Positions 12,174 to 23,246 of a DNA stretch of 64,000 nt are shown here, piece by piece; within the stretch, counting starts at the first letter, position 1, and every line of letters begins with the position of its first letter. Below the pieces are notes generated by a model. That model worked only from the letters and a program-made list of their open reading frames with translations. It was not told the DNA's origin and did not search any database. The position numbers were made by a program, and so were the translations under genes. Source of the stretch: Chamaecrista fasciculata (Eukaryota > Streptophyta > Magnoliopsida > Fabales > Fabaceae); assembly GCA_003254925.1 (NCBI GenBank), contig QANZ01035224.1, forward strand, positions 138,942 to 202,941, written 5' to 3'.

Positions 12174-12183
12174 ATATATATAT
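12174..12183 (+). promoter_or_regulatory. Candidate TATA box of the CHIP gene
   Basis: ATATATATAT in the context CCGCATATATATATTGG lies about 105 bases before the CHIP start codon, leaving room for a 5' leader of about 75 bases. The choice is positional; other AT runs exist, but this is the best placed. Confidence 0.4.
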
Positions 12184-12286
12184 TGGTTCCCTTTTTTTAG
12201 AGAGAATTTTCCAACATAAATATAACATCGAGAGAATAATCGTTTTAGATTTTAGAGAGAAAATTTTAGGTTAGAGTTTTAGAGAA

Positions 12287-15200
12287 ATGGGGCCAAATGC
12301 AGGTTCTTTGTCTGCGGTGGCGCAAGCGGAGCAACTTCGAATAAACGGCAACAGTTACTTCAAGAAGGATCGTTTCGGAGCTGCCATTGATGCTTATACT
12401 GAGGTATTTTTGGTCAATCGTTCTATTATTGTTGATGGGTATTGAGATTTGGTTTTTGTTTTTGACAAATTTGTAAGGGTTGATTCCTGTAATTTTTACA
12501 TGCGGTTCTTTCATTATTTGAATTTGGTTCCCTTTTTTTTTTTAGGCTATAACTCTATGCCCCAATGTTCCGGTTTACTGGACGAATCGTGCTCTATGCC
12601 ATCGCAAGCGGAAGTATGTATGAGGAGGAACTATGGCCATTTTGGTTTTGCACTTTTTGTGTTATTTTATGATGAATTGGAGTTGGGTTTTTCGTTTCTG
12701 CTATGTGTATCATTGTATTTTTCTTTTTTTGTTTGCGGTTCTTACAGTGACTGGGAAAGAGTAGAGGAAGATTGCCGGAGAGCTATTCAACTTAATAGCA
12801 AGTCAGTGAAGGTCTCTGTGATTTCATTGTTATATTGTGGTATTTTCACGTGTTTAATATTGTTTTTTCCTGCATTTCCTCATTGGTCATTCATCTGGTA
12901 CCTCTATTTGGTTTGAAAGTCCTTCTAGATTTCAAGAAGTCTTTTCAGTGAACTCTATATAATGACAGTAGCTTGTTGAAATAGATGGAATACTTCTTTT
13001 AGATACTCCTTGGTTGCTCCCATCATGCTCATAATCAAATTACCACGTTACACTTATTGTAAAACCGAAAGTTGCTTTTTAGTGTAGCTTTTGTAGTTTA
13101 GATGTTATGCATTTTAAATGTTTATTTATGAATAATTGAAAGGAGTTCTTTTGCTTTTTTTTTTTTCAAACATGAACCATACTAGTTATGCAGAGGCATT
13201 TGTTCAAAGTGATATACTAGAGTTACAGAGTTGAAGGGAATGGGTTCAATCTTTGCTGTATTGTCTTGTAAATATTTACCTTATTTCTGGGTTACCTTTG
13301 GAAGCACATTATTGATAAATTTGTTTTCATGGAAATAGCTGTTTACAATTTAATACTAGCGATGTGTGAAAGATAGTCTTTGATAACTGTGGCATTTTCA
13401 ATGAGATATTAGCTGTAAACTGTTCACTTGTTATTGCCTGTAACATGTTTTTTTTCGGAGTATCTTCAGCCTATGTAAATTTTCTTGTGGCTATATTACA
13501 GGCTCACTACATGTTGGGACTTGCATTGCTTCAGAGACAAGAATATGCTAAGGGAATCAGAGAATTGGAGAAGGTTTGCAGCTATTGATGTCTCCTATCC
13601 CATTTTTTTTAAAATAGTATCTTCTGTGAGAAACATGGTGATTTATGGCTTCTTCGTCTTTTGAGAGAATACTATAATATAGATAAACACCAGCATATAA
13701 GAGCAGAGAAGTGTTCACACTGATACTAGAACCATTATTCAGGAAGAAAAAGAAGCAGAAAATAACAGTTTAAGCTGAAAGATGGATCATGGAATTACAT
13801 TGATAGTTGGTCGACTTTCAAGCCTATTGCTTAGAGAAATGAAATGGTGACTATATGGGGAAATCAAAGGAAACAATGGATAAGAGAAAAAGAAGATTGC
13901 CAGACAGCAATGCAGAAAAAGAATTTTCTTTACTTAGTAGTGAATAGGAAGTCGTAAGTCAGGAGCTGATAGGCGAGGGGAGGAACACGAAAAACTTCTA
14001 GGCAGAGGGTGGCTTTCTTGTGATGAACGTGAAGTGTTGCTTATTTCGTTTTCCTGGATATTATAGAGACATTTCAGATGCTTTGGTAACATTATGGGAA
14101 TTCTGGGTTAACTTGTCAATGGCTTTCCATCTTACTTTGTCTCCAAATTCTTGAAAATATCTTTACCCAGTTCTATTACTAATGAAGTTGTTGGTCATAA
14201 AAGTAAATATCAACTAATAATAGAAATAGACATTTCAAAATGGCCATGCCACTTTTTCTCTCTCGTAGCCACTTATTTTTCTTGACCTTTATCCCATTCA
14301 CCTTTTTTCTTATAACTTCTACACTTTTGAGGTAAATGCATAAGATTACGTCTCATTTTAGTCTCTTTTTGTTATAACTCAAACTACCACTAAGCCCTCT
14401 AACTCCACTAATCCCACAAATGGAGGGTTCAAGAAAAAGGAAAATTAAATTAAGAAGAGTGAGTGGGAGACAGTTGCTACCCCTCTTGCAACAGCACTGA
14501 TGCACTATCACATGTTCTTTCATTTTCAGTTACTTCCTTAATTGTGTCTTATTCAGTTAGTTCCGGTTATTATATAGCAAGGTGTGAGACTATAAATACC
14601 ATTTCTGATATACTTGGGTTTTGTCCACCTACGGACCTTGTTTTAGAATTAAAGTGTTTAAGATTGTTGCATTTTAATTCTTGTACATCCTTTGCTTCTC
14701 TTTCCCATTGTTTCCCTAAAAGTCATATTCACCATCTCAACAATTCTCTCATTGCCAACCGTCTTGCTGCAGCAGAGGCATTAGCAGTAGATGTTGTCTC
14801 CTTGAAAGCACCGGCCAACAACCGACATGTGGGAGAAGCAAACTGAGGAAATTCTGATAATCGTGGCAAGGCCACTAATTATCCCCGCCAACACTCATTG
14901 GGTTGAGGATTTGAAGAAAAAGACCTGCCTTGAAATTATCAAAATAATTTCGAATTTCCATAAACGAAAAAGTAGTTTCCCAAATTTGATGGGGGTGATC
15001 CTGAAGGCTGAAAAGTATTTCCGTTATTACAAAACTCCGGAGGAGCTAAAGGTCGATGTTTTAGCCATGTATTTTGAAGGTGATGCATTGGATTTGTTTG
15101 CTTGGTTCAATACCAAGAGAATCATCCTTTATTGAGATGAATTAGTAAAAACACTGCAAGAACATTACAGGCCTGCAGAATTTCAAAATTCAACACATTG

Positions 15201-18200
15201 GAACAATTCAGTAGTATCAACAAGAGTTTGCCCAGAGATCTTCCTGGGTTAAAAATTGGCCAGAACACTGTTTGTTGGGGGTATTTTTGAATAGGTTTAA
15301 GTAAGGCTCAAGGCTGATGTGAGGATCCAAAAGCCTAGGAGTGTTTATAAAGCTATGAGCTTGGCCATTGAATATGAGACCAAATATGCTCTTTCCTTGG
15401 TGGAGATTGACGCAAGAAGGGGGAATGGACCCAGAGGAATCTGAAGTTGCCATAGAAAAAATCAAATAGCAATAAGGATTGGCCAAAATCACTCTCTACC
15501 CTCTTGTGAATGGCTCCATTAACACAACAATGAAATTAGTGGGTTCCCTAAGAGGTAAGGAGGTTTTGATTTTCATAGATAGTGGTTCTACCCCGTAATT
15601 TAATTGCTGAAAATTTGCTTTGGGAGCTCCAAATTCCAACACAAGTAACTTATTTTAGGATTCAAATTGCTATTGGGGATATGGTCACTTCAATTTTTGG
15701 TGTACTCAAACCAAGGTGGAAGTCCCCAATTTGACAATCATTGAAGATTTTTCTATTCATTCCCACTAGGAGGATTTGACTTAATTTTGGGTACAAAGTG
15801 GTTAGCTTCCTTGGGAACAGTTTAAGCTAATTGGGAACAATTATTTCTTTCTTTCCACTATAATGGTCAAAATTCTAGGATCCAAGGAATCCCCAATTCT
15901 GTTTTGCAAATGATGTCTTCTCCATATGATGTCAAAGACGATGAATTCAGTTGGGAATTTCCGGATTTACTGGCAAGACCAGCATTAACTCTTCACCTTG
16001 AGGAGATGGTGAATTTTCAAGGGGGACATACTAGTGCAACTCTAACTACACAACTAACCATCTAACCCCACTAACCCCACAAAAAGAGAGTCGGGAAAAA
16101 AGGAAAAAGAAATTAAGAAAAGGGAAAATGAAATCAAGAAGAGTGAGTGGGAGGCTGTTGCTACCCCACTAATAGCAGGCATTGCTGCATGTTCTTTCAT
16201 TCAGCTACTTCTTTATTTGTTGGCTGAGTCAGTTAGTTCCAGTTATTGTAGCAGTGTATGAGACTAGAAATACCCTTTAGGAGTACTTTAGAGGTAGCAA
16301 GTAATTAGTTATGATTTTTTTGATGTATTTGGGTTTTGTCTGCCTATGAAATCTGTTTTAGAATCTAAGTTTTTATGATTCTTGCATTTTAATTCTTCTA
16401 CAGCCTTTGTTTCTCTTTTCTATTGTTTCCCTAAAAATCTGATTCGCAATCTGTATCCCTTTTATATTCACTTTTTCTCAAGTTGGGTTAGCCTTAAATT
16501 TCCTTTACCTATCTTGTCACTCAAGAATTTTTCCTTTAACAATGTTAGTTCCTCCATCCATTTTCTTAATAATGATATGACATTATTAGTTGATGGTGTG
16601 TCACTATTAATTGATGATGTGACACTGCTAGTTGATGATATGACATTGTTAGTTCATAATTAATTCTATTATAAAAGATAATCTTTCTTTTTAGATGTGA
16701 CAGTTAATATGTTGCATCATTATGAACAATATCATGTCATTAAATAACGGTGTCACATCAATTAACATCGTCACGTTGTCAATTTAGATCGTCACATCAT
16801 CAATTCAGTTAAATATTAGATGAAAAGGAAAACATTGATAATTGAAAAAAAATGAGGGAAACAAATTGAGAAAAGAAATCAAGAAGGACCAATTTGAGAA
16901 AACACTAAAATGCGAGTGGTCAAAATAAGAATTTAATCAAATGTATGAATTTAGTGAAGAAAATAAGTTCTCAGAGGAAATTAGTATCAGTTTTTGTGAT
17001 GCCACTAGTAAATAACACCGATCAAATTGCATTAGGTACATAATTGGAAATTTAGTTGAAAAATAAACTTAGTACTGTAACCTATGTTCAATTTATTATG
17101 AGATGTTTCAATATCAAAGCTGATGTTCATAATCATTTACACAATTAGTGATGTTTGGCATAATTTATGTGTTAACAATTCGGTTCATCCCAATCTCGGA
17201 ATTTTCTTTATGGTTGTTACTTTGCTTCTTTTTGTTGTCTTAGTAAGTTAGTATTCTTTAGTTATTTATTTTTTTCATATGAAAATTTGGATAAATTTTG
17301 ACCCTCTATCAGTTATTGTAATTTATTTTGTGATCAACAGAATGTAGGTTACAAAGTAGTGGAATTTCAAGATTCCACTTAGTCTAATCTTCATATTTAC
17401 CGTAAGGGATGTTTACTACACCTGCATCTTCCCAGTCCCAGCAATGCTTAAGATATTACAGTTTCTTGGATGCTCGTGTTTGAAATGTCAAAAAATATGG
17501 AAATGTTTGATACTGGGGAATTGAGGATCTTTACATTATTGGGTTTGGGTATTCTGTGCATATGGTTAGTTTTTTTTTTTTTTAACTGTCACTCCATGCA
17601 TGAGTGCACTGAGTAATGAGTATTTTGATATTTGATAGTGTAATCCTATATTCTTGTGGAAGGATGACCATACCCAAATGCTTTTTAAGAGAATAATGCT
17701 GTTTATGTATTTCCAGTGAAATGAAAGAAATAATAATTCTTTTGGTTTTGGCTTAAATTTGTCATGGATGCTGTAGAAAAAAGTTATGCATAAGCATGAG
17801 TGCACTGAGTATTTTGATAGTTGATTGTGTAATCCTATATTCATGTTTACTAGTAGAATACTCGGGAAGAGTCTTTCTTCTCCATTTGCCCCCTTTTTCT
17901 TTTCCGATTTCAGAATTGCACCATCATGTGCAATGAGATGCTACATGTCCAGTGCTATAAAATTGTGCCTCATTAGTTTTTTTTTTCTTCTCTCCTTTTT
18001 GTGTGAATCTTGTTCAGTTGGTTATTGTGTAACATATTACCATGATAGATGATACTTTCAAATAAAACAGACATTGCTTGAGAATATTGCCTTATTTTTG
18101 GGCTTTAAAGGGACCTGATGCTCATTGGCCAAAAAGAAGGTCCATGGTGCTTGCTTTTTTTATTTTTTATGTTACATCTACTTAAATGTGAATTTACTGC

Positions 18201-19531
18201 TGATTGTTAAGTGTGATACACGTTTCTGATATATCAACTTTTTTCCCCTGGTTTTTGTATGATGATTCTTATATTTATTAAAAATTCATGATTCATGATT
18301 AATAGGCTTTGGAGCTTGGGAGGGGAGCCAATCCTAAGGGCTATATGGTTGAAGAGATCTGGCAGGAGCTTGCAAAAGCAAAATATCTAGAGTGGGAACG
18401 TTCATCTACCAAGCGGTCGTGGGAAATACAGAGCTTGAAGTATGTTTTCTGGTGATTGTCAGATCTGTTGGCTAAGGCTCTTATATTAAATGTTTCGTGG
18501 ACGGTGGTTTGAAATCTAATTTGAAATTGGCTGCTGAATAAATTATATCTTTATGTGCCTGCTTAGCTAAGTTTCATTTGTTTATTTGACGTTGAATGCC
18601 AATGACCATGTCAAGTACTTGTTATTAGCTGCTGCTTCATACAATATCGGTTTGTATGTCTCAGAGAAGCTTGTGAGTCTGCTTTAAAGGAAAAGCACTT
18701 TCTTGATGTTTCCCCAAAGGAAGGATTCTCAGACGAAGATCCAACTTCTCACTCAGAACAAATAGAGGTTTTAGAAAGAGTTTTCAGTAAAGCGGCAGAG
18801 GATGACATGCCTACTGAGGTGAGTCCATCACCAATTTCTTATCATGTCTTTATTGAAGTTGCTACCCCTAATAATGGTTTACCATATATTATGTGGATTG
18901 GCTTGTCTGGTATCTTAGGTGCCAGACCACCTTTGCTGTAGAATTACTCTTGAAATTTTTCGTGATCCTGTCATTACTCCGAGTGGACTTACATATGAGA
19001 GGGCAGTGATTCTTGAACATCTTGAGAAGGTAAGGTGGTTTGTATGTTTCATCTGGGAGATCAATTTCTTTTTTGAGTAAACTATCTAGTCTCTGAATTA
19101 TATGGGTGCTAATAGTTTAATTATTAGATTTTTTAAATAATTGATTTAGTCTCAGAAAATTTATGACTTGTTGCAATTTAATCCTTCCAAAGACAGAGTT
19201 GTATAGTGGTGAGGTATTCGTAGAAAAATTAGTTTGCAACAAGTCATGAATTTTCGAAAATGAAACCAACTCTTTCAAAAATCAAGGACTAAAATGACAA
19301 CATCCATATAATCTAGGGATTAAAATGTTAGTTCATTCAATATTTTTCATTTCATTGAAGTCACCATGCAGTTTCTTAACTCATCCAAAACTCATCCAAA
19401 CATAGGTGGGTAAGTTCGATCCGGTCACTCGAGAACCACTCAACCCTTCCCAGCTAATACCTAACTTGGCCATCAAGGAAGCTGTTCAGGAATTCTTGGA
19501 CAAACATGGATGGGCGTACAAGATAGATTAA
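12287..19531 (+). CDS. CHIP: CHIP-type E3 ubiquitin-protein ligase (TPR + U-box), 8 exons, 281 aa
   Basis: Exons by GT-AG junctions: 12287-12403, 12546-12613, 12748-12811, 13502-13573, 18306-18439, 18665-18818, 18919-19029, 19406-19531. They sum to 846 bases and stay in frame to TAA, giving 281 residues; Arabidopsis CHIP is about the same length. Residues about 11-110 form three TPR units ([17 protein letters not shown], then [13 protein letters not shown], then [15 protein letters not shown]) that in this family bind the C-terminal EEVD of Hsp70/Hsp90. A charged helical linker follows. Residues 204-281 are the U-box ([20 protein letters not shown] and FDPVTREPL) that recruits an E2. CHIP ubiquitinates chaperone-bound misfolded clients in the cytosol. 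The ATG starts the conserved TPR exon and no better upstream start is seen. Intron 4 is 4.7 kb and contains a retroelement. No disrupting mutation seen. Confidence 0.96.
14372..16465 (+). mobile_element. Short Ty3-like LTR element with gag and protease only, in CHIP intron 4
   Basis: Two diverged direct repeats act as LTRs: about 14372-14745 and 16030-16465, sharing for example GAGTGAGTGGGAG and CATTTTAATTCTT...TTTCCCTAAAA. Between them, degenerate frames encode a retrotransposon gag domain ([23 protein letters not shown]) and then an aspartic protease (IDSGST near 15575, GGFDLILGT-like motif near 15770). A purine tract CAAGGGGGACA precedes the second repeat. The internal region, about 1.3 kb, is too short for reverse transcriptase, RNase H or integrase. 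Stops and frameshifts break both genes. It lies in the same orientation as CHIP. LTR edges are approximate. Confidence 0.65.
16572..16656 (+). repeat. 21-bp minisatellite, about 4 units
   Basis: Four imperfect units of the form TGATGRTRTGACAYTRYTAGT run head to tail, giving the chance open frame LLVDG/LLIDD/LLVDD. Related units in reverse orientation follow at about 16736-16806 (GTCACATCAATTAACATCG, GTCACATCATCAATTC). Non-coding, inside CHIP intron 4. Confidence 0.6.
17608..17846 (+). repeat. Dispersed direct repeat of about 50 bases in CHIP intron 4
   Basis: The segment CATGAGTGCACTGAGTA...TGATAG...GTGTAATCCTATATTC occurs at about 17599-17654 and again at 17797-17843 with a few differences. 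No coding function is evident. Confidence 0.5.
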
Positions 19532-21497
19532 CTGATGATTTAAACTGAGTTTTAGTTTCTTTTTGTGGCCAATGATTTGTTTGGTAATCAATTGTGTTTC
19601 CAAGCTGTGCGGGTTGTTAGCATCTGAGTGTCTTATCAAGAAGTGTACATATATAGCTATAATAACTGTCTGTACTGCAGTGTACATAGTAGTCTCTACC
19701 TGATTATGTACATATAAATGCTCACAGATCAATTTCTCTTTTTTCATTTGTGTGATTGAAAAAAAGAACAATTTGAATTTGAGTTCATATTTGTTTTAAA
19801 TTTCTTTGGTTTTGATCGCCTACTTTGCTGAACAGTGAGACATTAGGCAGACAAGATGGAACTTTGGCTCAAAGTCAAAGGTAATATTCAATCTTGTTGT
19901 ATATGCATATTCAATCTTGTTGTATATGCCTTTATGGGTTGTTGAACGAAATTTACAACGTAAGTATCTGAAGGAGTTGATTAGTCAAAGTGGTAAAAAT
20001 CTGAAGATGGACAGACTCTTATCTCTTGTTTTTTGGCAAAGGACAGACTCTTATCAGTCAATGTTCATTTGCTCTACACAGGATTGGGCAAAGCTTGAGA
20101 TTACTCTTGATAAGTTGATAGAATTACCCATAAAATAACAAGATACAAACAATTTTGTTTTTACTGCATATATTAAAAAATAAGTTAAAATACACAAAAT
20201 GTAGTCATTATGCGAAAAGTCTATGAATTTTGAAACATAAAAAATTATTTGAAGTTCCCATGTTGTATGAATGACTCTCTTTGTTAAGATTTTTTTTTTT
20301 TTTAAAATCTTTTTTTAACTATTAATTATATAAAATATAACAATCATAGAATTAAAAGTCAAATTGTACTTATAGTCCTATATATTTTAGTTGAGTTTCA
20401 ATTTAGTCTCCTTTTTTGTTGTAAGATTAGCTTTATATATTTTCATAAATTTGTACTTTTGGGTTTAAACGACTAAAAGAGAGAAAGAACATCTACGGAT
20501 TATACGATGTTCTAACTTCAAAATCTAATATCTATGGTTTCTATAAACCTGATTTCTCAATCTAAAATTTGCACTCATCAGTGCAAGCTCTACTGTTAGA
20601 GCCAAGGCTCATTTCTCATATTCAATCTCTTAAACACGTTTCTAACCTCATAATGCAACAAAATTATATTTATGGGTTATTTTTACGATTATTTTTGTCT
20701 GGTTATGATCGTCAGTAAATAAGGTTAAATAGTATTTTAAATGTGAGTTTGATTAAAATACTAATATTAACTTCCACAGTATTATTTGATCTCGTTTATT
20801 AACAATTTCAATTAAGTAGAGAAAAAACTCTTAAAGAGTAACTTATAATTCTGACTTGGGACATGAAACAAGAAATAGACTAGTTTCATGAAATGAGTGG
20901 CCCAATTTCAACCTTGATTTAATTTTATTTGTCAATGACTCCAAATGGGTAGAGAAAGAACTCGTCAAGAGTAATTCAAATATGATCAAATATGATTTGA
21001 TCACATTCGAAGTTGAAATAAGAGAGATATGATCACATTCAATAATTAGGGACCAAAACAAAACTATTGAAAAATATCAAGGATCGAAATGGAAAGAGAA
21101 AAATACTAGAAACCAAAATGAAATTTAAGATAAACATTAGGAACTCCAACAAGATTAAAAGAAAATACATGAAATACCTTTAGGCTTTTAGGTTATACGT
21201 CCAATCTTCTTGTGAGTTGTTGGACGAGTTGTAAATGATTTTTATTATGCTAATGATTATACTAAAATAGGTCTTGCTGTTTTTGTAATAAAAAAAAAAT
21301 ACTAAAAATGATGTAACTAACATATTGCTATCATTAGCATAAAATTATGTAAATCCTGAGAAAATTAAGAAATTTTCAATTAATGTCTTAAAGGTATTGG
21401 TTTAAAAATACTTTTTTCTTTTGTGAGCGTTTAAAATTATTTTAAATCGTGAAAGACAGCAAGTATCTCGAAAGATATATTTTATTTTATTTTAAGT
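19532..21497. other. CHIP 3' region and AT-rich intergenic DNA
   Basis: The first 250 bases are probably CHIP 3' UTR (TG-rich, AT-rich). A 23-bp unit ATATTCAATCTTGTTGTATATGC is duplicated in tandem at about 19883-19928. At about 20820-21120 lies a repeat sharing phrases (TAGAGAAA, AACTCGTCAAGAGTAA, AGGGACCAAAA) with the repeat block at 49090-49850. No gene is supported; a 73-codon frame at 19917 spans the duplication and is judged spurious. Confidence 0.5.
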
Positions 21498-21504
21498 AGT
21501 ATCT

Positions 21505-21536
<32 letters not shown>

Positions 21537-21592
21537 TGGCCAAAAGTATCTTATATATATATATATATATATATTTGTTTGGCCAAAAGTAT
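21498..21592 (+). repeat. Tandem duplication containing (AT)n microsatellites
   Basis: The unit GTATCTTATATATATATA...TTTGTTTGGCCAAAA occurs twice in a row (21498-21545 and 21546-21590); the AT runs differ slightly in length. Simple tandem duplication, non-coding. Confidence 0.75.
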
Positions 21593-21819
21593 CATTCACA
21601 AACTCAACAATTCAATTGAAAACATCCATAACCAGAAATCAAGATTCAGATCCAGATCTCTTCCACCACACCGCACCTGCATCCATCATCAATCAATTCA
21701 ATTCCTTCATTCACTAAGAAGCAAGGCAGGGGAAAGCAACACCGTTCAAGACTTAAAGTCAACAACTAGCCACCTATCCCAAGTCCCAACACACATGCAG
21801 TCATGCAATAGACACATAA

Positions 21820-21998
21820 ATTTAGAAAAAGAAAATGTTACGTTTGTGGTTTCGAACCCTTGCCAATGAATGGTAGGGGCCGAGTAACAACTAATCACTG
21901 GGCCAAGACTATTTTACATGCATGATGCCTATAAAAATTTTATGTTCATAAAATTTGGGGGGCCATGGCCCCTGCTAGCCCCCTGTCTCCGTCTCTGA
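21820..21998 (+). mobile_element. Right end of a hAT-type element
   Basis: The sequence AAATTTGGGGGGCCATGGCC followed by CCCCTGTCTCCGTCTCTG reads as the right terminal inverted repeat of the plant hAT group whose ends begin CAG(A/T)GGCGGAG...GGGGGG. Upstream phrases (TTCGAACCCTTGCC, AACTAATCACTGGGCCAAGAC) are typical of the 3' subterminal part of these elements. The body to the left has no transposase coding and is probably truncated. Confidence 0.5.
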
Positions 21999-22084
21999 TG
22001 TTAATCATAATGTAACTATAATAAATTCAAATTTTCAAGTTATTTGAATGCACTCAATAGCAGTTGATTAATAACAAGGTTTTG

Positions 22085-23094
22085 TGTCTAATTTGAAATA
22101 TTAGAAAGTGTGGGGTGTTTTGCAAAAATTTTATTAACTGAAACTAAAAAGAGGAAATTTGATTCTAAAACTACTGACTGTGTTTTTATTAGTTATGCAC
22201 AAAACAGCGCTGCATATAGATTCTTAATTTTGAGGAGTGATGTTTTGAATAAAACACTATTATCGAGACTAAGGATGCGAAAAAATTTTAAAATACTTTT
22301 CCTTTGAAAGTTGAGCATAATCCTACAAATATTGCGACCTCTTCTGCTTTGTCTTCCATTTTAGAAAAACTCAAATGATGATTTGAATGAATTTTTTAGA
22401 AGAAGCAAAAGAGGTAGACAAGAAAAATCTTTTGGAGATGACTTTCATACCTTTTTAGTTGAAAATGAGCCTAGAAACTTTTATGAAGTTGTTTCTTCTC
22501 ATGATGCTGATAAATGGGAAGAAACTATTAAAACTGAAATTGATTCTTTAAATAAGAATAAAACTTGGCTATTAGTTGATTTGCCTCAAGGAGCAAAGCC
22601 CATTGGTTGTAAATGATTTTTTTAAAAGAAACTTTTTCCTGATAGTTCTATAGATAAATATAAAGCGAGCTTGGTAGCTAAAGGCTATACATAAAAGGAA
22701 AATATTGATTATTTTGATATTTTTTTCCCATGTGACCAGAATTTCTTCTGTGCGAATTTTGACTGCTTTAGCATCAATTCACAATCTTTTTATTCATCAA
22801 ATGGACGTGAAAACTGCTTTTCAAAATGATGATTTAGATGAATAAATGTATATGATACAACCCAAATGGTGTAGTGTTCATAGCCAAGAGAATAAAGTAT
22901 GTAAATTAGTGAAGTCATTGTATGGTTTAAAACAAAAACCTAAACAATGGCATGAGAAACTTGATCAAGTTTTGTTAAGTGGTAATTTGTCTTCTATTGA
23001 AGTAGAAAGACGTGTATACACTAAAGTTGTGAATAATGGTTGTATTAGTATATGTTTGTATGTGGATGATATGGTGATTTTTGGTACAAGTATG
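22085..23094 (+). pseudogene. Ty1/copia pol remnant, first part (integrase end to reverse transcriptase)
   Basis: Frames encode the integrase C-terminal region (GCFAKILLTETKKRKF, VFISYAQNSAAYRF), the linker ahead of RT (EPRNFYEVVSSHDADKWEE), then reverse transcriptase (KTWLLVDLPQGAKPIGCK, VCKLVKSLYGLKQKP) ending at the catalytic YVDDM and IFGT. Several stops and frameshifts break the reading. The 5' part of the element (gag, protease, integrase core, 5' LTR) is absent. Coding stops abruptly after GTATG and resumes at 28207, with nothing missing when the two halves are compared with the family, so a later insertion of about 5.1 kb split it. Confidence 0.85.
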
Positions 23095-23246
23095 TGAAAG
23101 AAAATGTGTCGAACACAATTGCCATATGACCTTCCTATAACACTCATGAAATGCCACGTGACAAGTATATAAATTTTCAAACAAAATTTTGCCATGAATC
23201 TTATGTGAAAATATAATCGAACAAAGGATTGAAATCATAGCTTCTT

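Noticed and set aside
12449-12916. 155-codon open frame over CHIP exons 2 and 3
   Set aside because: It is out of frame with CHIP and runs through introns rich in T; the spliced CHIP model explains the region fully.
16573-16660. CRISPR-like or coding repeat
   Set aside because: Head-to-tail 21-bp units without spacers, in a plant intron: a minisatellite.
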